From Actinomyces oris (GTDB lineage Bacteria > Actinomycetota > Actinomycetes > Actinomycetales > Actinomycetaceae): 64,000 nt of DNA. The notes beneath the pieces were generated by a model. That model did not search any database and had not been told where the DNA came from. It saw nothing but the letters and a program-made list of their open reading frames with translations. The stretch's first letter is position 1. Each line of letters begins with the position of its first letter. This document shows positions 60,373 through 64,000 of this stretch, one piece after another. Where the stretch lies: the NCBI RefSeq assembly GCF_006546825.1, contig NZ_VICC01000007.1, positions 124,001 through 188,000 of the forward strand. Direction: 5' to 3'. The position numbers and the translations under genes were made by a program.

Positions 60373-61995
60373 GTGGTGCCATGCTTATCGGACGTGAGCC
60401 TCTTGCGCAGCATCCCGCTGACCAGCCTCCGAACGATCGCAGTCGTGCTGGTCCTTGCCGTTCTGACCACCCTTGTCGCCGCGGTTCTTCTGCCGCGAAC
60501 TGTTCCGGCCACCACGCGCGCCAGCAGCGCGGACCGGCCCACCCGACTCGCCCGCCCCACGCTGCGCACGGTGCTGCGGGCGGTGGGCCGCTATACGGCG
60601 CGTACCGTCATGGTGGGCGTGCCGGTGGTGCTCGTCATTGTGCTTGGGGGCCTGCTCATCAACCGGCCCATGCACTACGTGCGCAACGTCGGCGATGTCG
60701 TCAAAGCCCTGGCCCCTCGCACTCAGGTCACCTCGCGCATTGCGCCCCTGCCGCAGGCATCCGCCTACGATGCCGTGCCGGCCGCGGCCTGGAAGGCTTC
60801 TTTCCACGACGTCGGCGACGGCTCGCAGGAGGCCACCTGGACCGGCCCGGTCAGCGGCATCAAGCTGCCGGTGCGTGTCGTCGTGCCGGCGGGCTACCGG
60901 CCCGATGACGGCCGCACCTACAACGTCCTTGAGGGGCTCCACGGCTGGGTCGGCGACCCGCAGTCCCTGGTGACGGGCATCGCCTCACCCCAGCGGCTCC
61001 AGGAGGCGATCGACGCCGGCCGTATCCCGCCGTCGATCCTGGTGTTCCCCTCGCTCAACGTGGACGGCGGCCAGCCCGACTGCGTCAACATCGCCGGCCG
61101 CCCGGCCGTGGGGACCTGGACCGCAGAGGAGATTCCCCGCATGATCCAGGCGACCTTCCCCAACGTCACCACGCAGCGGGCCGGCTGGATGATTATGGGG
61201 ATCTCGGCGGGCGCCTACTGCGCGGCCCGGACCGCCTACGACGTCCCGCAGCGCTTCGGTGCGGTGGGGGTCATGTCCTCCTACGACCTGCCCGGTGAGG
61301 GTTCGCTGGCGCACAGCGGCAAGACGCTCCAGGCGCAGAACGGGCTGTCCACCATGCTGGGGAAGCGCGAGCCCGACGGCATGCGCTTCTACGTCCTGGG
61401 GGCGCAGGACGACTCCTCCGGTGCGGCCCGGGCGGCCTGGCTCATGGATGACGCGGTGCGCAAGCCGGACTCGTTGACGGTCGATACCCCGGCCTCGGGT
61501 GGGCACTCCTGGACCCTGTGGAACAACTATTTCCCGTCGCTGCTGACGTGGTGGGGCTCGGACCCGGCGGTGTTCAAGGCGGCCGGTGTCACGGCGCCCC
61601 AGGGCGATACGTGGGCCAAGGCCACCGCCGCCGGCGTGAAGCCCCTGTCGGAGACGCCCAAGGACCAGCGCGTGGTGGGGTCAGTCTCGCCGGTGCGCGC
61701 CAGGCCCTTCGAGATCAACGGCCTGGGCACGATCATCGTGGCCGTGGTCGCCTCGCTGGGGGCGCTGGGGGCGGTCATGTTCTGGTCGCCCCGCTGGGGC
61801 CGACGGCGCGACGGTGGTAAGCGGTCGGTGGCGCGGCTGGGCGGCGCGATCCTGGGGCGGGTCGTGGTGATCCTGGTGGCTGCGGGCCTGGTTGCGGTGA
61901 CGGCCGGGATCGGGGCCAACGCCAGCGGGGGCTTCTACACCTCGTGGCGTGATCTGCGGGCCTCGGTCCGGGTGAACGAGAGGGCCGGTAAGTAA
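60373..61995 (+). CDS. Membrane-anchored alpha/beta-hydrolase esterase
   Basis: A 540-residue protein. Two N-terminal helices (TIAVVLVLAVLTTLVAAVLL and TVMVGVPVVLVIVLGGLLI) precede an esterase-D/antigen-85-like domain. Its landmarks are LPVRVVVPAGYRP, the nucleophile elbow MGISAGAYCAAR, Asp in YVLGAQDDSSG and His in GGHSWTLWNNYFP, a complete Ser-Asp-His triad in the right order. Two C-terminal helices (TIIVAVVASLGALGAVMFW and VVVILVAAGLVAVTAGIG) follow. The enzyme domain is therefore held between two helix pairs, probably outside the membrane. The substrate is unknown; in relatives it is acyl esters or trehalose mycolates. The GTG start is uncertain. Confidence 0.85.
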   Translation: MVPCLSDVSLLRSIPLTSLRTIAVVLVLAVLTTLVAAVLLPRTVPATTRASSADRPTRLARPTLRTVLRAVGRYTARTVMVGVPVVLVIVLGGLLINRPMHYVRNVGDVVKALAPRTQVTSRIAPLPQASAYDAVPAAAWKASFHDVGDGSQEATWTGPVSGIKLPVRVVVPAGYRPDDGRTYNVLEGLHGWVGDPQSLVTGIASPQRLQEAIDAGRIPPSILVFPSLNVDGGQPDCVNIAGRPAVGTWTAEEIPRMIQATFPNVTTQRAGWMIMGISAGAYCAARTAYDVPQRFGAVGVMSSYDLPGEGSLAHSGKTLQAQNGLSTMLGKREPDGMRFYVLGAQDDSSGAARAAWLMDDAVRKPDSLTVDTPASGGHSWTLWNNYFPSLLTWWGSDPAVFKAAGVTAPQGDTWAKATAAGVKPLSETPKDQRVVGSVSPVRARPFEINGLGTIIVAVVASLGALGAVMFWSPRWGRRRDGGKRSVARLGGAILGRVVVILVAAGLVAVTAGIGANASGGFYTSWRDLRASVRVNERAGK

Positions 61996-62064
61996 GCGGG
62001 GTTGCCGACGGCGTGACCCGGCCTTGGGGGCGCCGTCGGGGCGCACGGTGTCACAGGGGCCGTC

Positions 62065-62070
62065 TAAACT
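62065..62070 (+). promoter_or_regulatory. -10 box for leaderless ychF message
   Basis: TAAACT ends 7 bases before the GTG of ychF, where no Shine-Dalgarno exists. No convincing -35 was found at 16-18 bases. Confidence 0.35.
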
Positions 62071-62077
62071 CTGCTGC

Positions 62078-63163
62078 GTGGCACTTACCATCGGAATCGT
62101 CGGACTGCCCAACGTCGGCAAGTCCACCCTGTTCAATGCTCTGACCCGCGCGACCGTCCTGGCCGCCAACTACCCGTTCGCGACCATTGAGCCGAACGTG
62201 GGGGTTGTGCCCCTGCCGGATGCGCGCCTGGACAAGCTCGCCGAGCTGTTCCACTCCGCGAGGGTGGTGCCGGCGACGGTCTCCTTCGTGGACATCGCCG
62301 GGATCGTGCGCGGCGCCAGCGAGGGTGAGGGGCTGGGCAACCAGTTCCTGGCTAACATCCGCGAGGCGGATGCCATCTGCATGGTGACGCGCGCCTTCGA
62401 GGACCCGGATGTGGTCCACGTGGATGGGAAGGTGGAGCCGGCCGGGGACATTGAGACGATCAGCACCGAGCTGGTGCTGGCGGATATGCAGACCCTGGAG
62501 AAGGCGATCCCGCGCCTGGAGAAGGAGGTGCGGGGTAAGAAGACGGAGCTGGTGGTGCTGGAGACGGCGCAGGCGGCCCTCAAGGTCCTGGAGGAGGGGA
62601 CGCTGCTGTCCGCCGGGGCGGAGGCTGCTGGGATCGACGCGGAGGTGCTCAAGACCTTCCAGCTCATGACCACCAAGCCGTTCATCTACGTGTTCAACAT
62701 GGACGACGCCGGGATGAGCGACGAGGCCCGCCAGGCCGAGCTGCGTGAGCTGGTGGCGCCGGCGGAGGCGATCTTCCTGGACGCCCAGTTCGAGGCCGAG
62801 CTCGTGGAGCTGGAGCCGGAGGAGGCGGCGGAGATGCTGCACGACAATGGGCAGGAGGAGTCCGGCCTGGACAAGCTGGCCCGGGTTGGGTTCGACACCC
62901 TGGGGCTGCAGACGTACCTGACGGCGGGGGAGAAGGAGTCCCGCGCGTGGACAATCCGTAAGGGGGCAACGGCGCCCCAGGCGGCGGGCGTCATCCACAC
63001 TGACTTTGAGCGCGGCTTTATCAAGGCCGAGATCGTGAGCTACGACGACCTGGTCCAGTACGGCAGCGTTGCCGAAGCCCGCGCTCACGGCCGAGTGCGC
63101 ATGGAAGGAAAGGACTACGTCATGGCAGACGGGGATGTGGTGGAGTTTAGGTTTAATGTGTGA
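62078..63163 (+). CDS. ychF: Redox-regulated ATPase YchF (Obg-family P-loop protein)
   Basis: A 361-residue conserved ribosome-associated NTPase of the Obg family. It has GLPNVGKSTLFNALT (P-loop), ANYPFATIEPNVGVV (switch I), FVDIAGIVRGASEGEGLGNQFLANIRE (G3) and NMDD in place of NKxD, which explains ATP preference. A coiled-coil insert (about 130-200) and a C-terminal TGS domain (LQTYLTAGEKESRAWTIRKGATAPQAAGVIHTDFERGFIKAEI) follow. The start is GTG 62078, because VALTIGIVGLPN is the family N-terminus. Confidence 0.96.
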   Translation: MALTIGIVGLPNVGKSTLFNALTRATVLAANYPFATIEPNVGVVPLPDARLDKLAELFHSARVVPATVSFVDIAGIVRGASEGEGLGNQFLANIREADAICMVTRAFEDPDVVHVDGKVEPAGDIETISTELVLADMQTLEKAIPRLEKEVRGKKTELVVLETAQAALKVLEEGTLLSAGAEAAGIDAEVLKTFQLMTTKPFIYVFNMDDAGMSDEARQAELRELVAPAEAIFLDAQFEAELVELEPEEAAEMLHDNGQEESGLDKLARVGFDTLGLQTYLTAGEKESRAWTIRKGATAPQAAGVIHTDFERGFIKAEIVSYDDLVQYGSVAEARAHGRVRMEGKDYVMADGDVVEFRFNV

Positions 63164-63451
63164 CTGTATGATTGGGGAGAAAGGTTCAATGACAGAAAGG
63201 TAAACTGTTTATCGGCGAAGCGTGCGTCTCGCTCTGTACCGTAATTTTGTTGGGTTAAATTAAAGTTCAGTTACGTCGGACGATGAATGAAGTGAGTTAG
63301 CGGCATTAAATCTGACGCAAAAGTTTGTGGCACAAGCGAGACGCTCAGCATGTCGAAAAGTTGTGGCGATTAACTGCATCAGCCGCTGATGAAAACAGCG
63401 ATATGGGAGTGCTCAGGAAGAAAATGTTATTAATGATGGAATTGGGTTAAT
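63164..63451. other. Low-GC intergenic region with inverted repeat
   Basis: Composition drops abruptly after the ychF stop. A perfect 10-bp inverted pair GCGTCTCGCT (63224-63233) and AGCGAGACGC (63335-63344) and a small palindrome CATCAG-CCG-CTGATG near 63387-63401 are present. No gene is seen. It may mark the edge of an acquired segment. Confidence 0.5.
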
Positions 63452-64000
63452 ATGTATTCGGCAAGTAGTTTACAAATTAAAGGAACTAGACTTCTATGTT
63501 CAGGCAAGCCATTGCTCCATAAAGGTCGTGACGTGTTTGTGAAATACAGATTTCAACAAGAACTAGGTCGTGGAGCTAGTGGAATTGCATATAAGGTAGA
63601 GCATGTAAGCCTAAAATCGGAGATGGTTGTAAAAGTATACCCCTTTGTGGGCAAAAAATGGCGATCCTATAAGCTCTCGAAACAAAAAGCCACTTTAGAG
63701 TCAATTAAAAATGCAAACGTAGGTTTGCCGGAGGTTGTCCCGCAGGTTTTTGATTTCGGCCAGTATTCGTCGCCAATAAAGGGCGTATACTCGGTAATGA
63801 ACCTCCTTGATTGCGACACGTCGATCCGTGATCTGGTTTCGGAAATTGTGTTTCGGGAGGAAGGGATTAGATTCGATGACGAAAATGAGTTTGTTCAGTG
63901 GACTCAGGAGCGCCGTGAGTCTAAATTTAGAAGGCTGCGCTTAGATGCAACTGCCGGGTTCTTGCTGTCATGCTGTCGCTTGTTCAGTGTAGTCGATACT
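63452..64000 (+). CDS. Protein-kinase-like protein, N-terminal part (runs off window)
   Basis: The open frame runs from ATG 63452 to the window end without a stop (183 codons seen). The translated start contains a glycine-rich loop LGRGASGIAYKV at 38-49 (G39, G41, G44), a VAIK-type lysine K61 in MVVKVY, and a hinge-like VYSVMNLLDCDTSI. This is the N-lobe of a Hanks-type or aminoglycoside-kinase-like fold. The catalytic loop and anything C-terminal lie outside. GC and codon use (AAA, TTA, ATA) are far from the neighbours, so the gene is probably acquired. Stand-alone kinases occur in defence islands, but the partners are not visible. Confidence 0.6.
   Translation, partial: MYSASSLQIKGTRLLCSGKPLLHKGRDVFVKYRFQQELGRGASGIAYKVEHVSLKSEMVVKVYPFVGKKWRSYKLSKQKATLESIKNANVGLPEVVPQVFDFGQYSSPIKGVYSVMNLLDCDTSIRDLVSEIVFREEGIRFDDENEFVQWTQERRESKFRRLRLDATAGFLLSCCRLFSVVDT

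Overview
The window is high-GC DNA with frequent GTG starts and overlapping ATGA/TGATG gene junctions. It carries a DUF3073 gene beside purM, Asp23 and DUF6286 envelope genes, an LRV-acidic membrane protein and paired DUF3618/holin-like genes. Together these point to an actinobacterium, most likely Actinomyces or a close relative. That assignment rests on gene content and composition, not on a marker-gene comparison.

Layout. (1) 1-936: the 3' end of purM and a DUF3073 gene. (2) 1377-24196: a defence island. Four minus-strand genes (DrmD-type SNF2 helicase, very large Eco57I/DrmMI-type adenine methyltransferase, 2182-residue DEAD/DUF1998 helicase with a nuclease-like tail, and a UvrD-type helicase with a RelE-like N-terminus) form a DISARM-like set. 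They are split in the middle by about 6 kb of visibly lower-GC cargo. The cargo holds a 1264-residue protein with a nuclease-like N-terminus, a toxin-like/HTH pair, and an orphan Phd-type antitoxin with a 20-codon toxin stub. A frameshifted NYN-domain gene and a cluster of palindromes border the island. (3) 25441-34454: envelope-associated DUF3618/holin-like genes, a heterodimeric ABC exporter with one badly degenerate ATPase, and a MacB/LolD-type ABC-FtsX pair. (4) 34746-39302: an LRV-acidic-repeat membrane protein, a GH3 lipoprotein and a zincin. (5) 39465-39769: tRNA-Glu, tRNA-Asp and tRNA-Phe with a terminator. (6) 39847-51137: a PadR-controlled membrane protein, an MscS channel, msrB, an EEP hydrolase, an AEC transporter and a PfkB kinase. 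The xse genes follow, with xseB and xseA separated by a winged-HTH/MFS pair. (7) 51182-63163: ispH, an amino-acid permease, a large Asp23/DUF6286/AmaP/ECF-sigma envelope-stress operon, a GlsB-like protein, rmuC, a membrane-anchored esterase and ychF. (8) After ychF the composition drops sharply, and a protein-kinase-like gene begins and runs off the window.

How the genes work together. The helicase/methyltransferase set is best read as a self/non-self DNA defence module that methylates host DNA and unwinds or degrades unmethylated DNA. The 54163-58032 block reads as one envelope-stress transcription unit containing its own sigma factor. Many intergenic gaps hold imperfect palindromes of 50-130 bp. 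At least two of them (25356-25425 and 49618-49687) are homologous along their full 70 bases, which suggests dispersed small hairpin elements.

Limits. Domain calls come from motifs read by eye. No database search, structure prediction or GC calculation was run.
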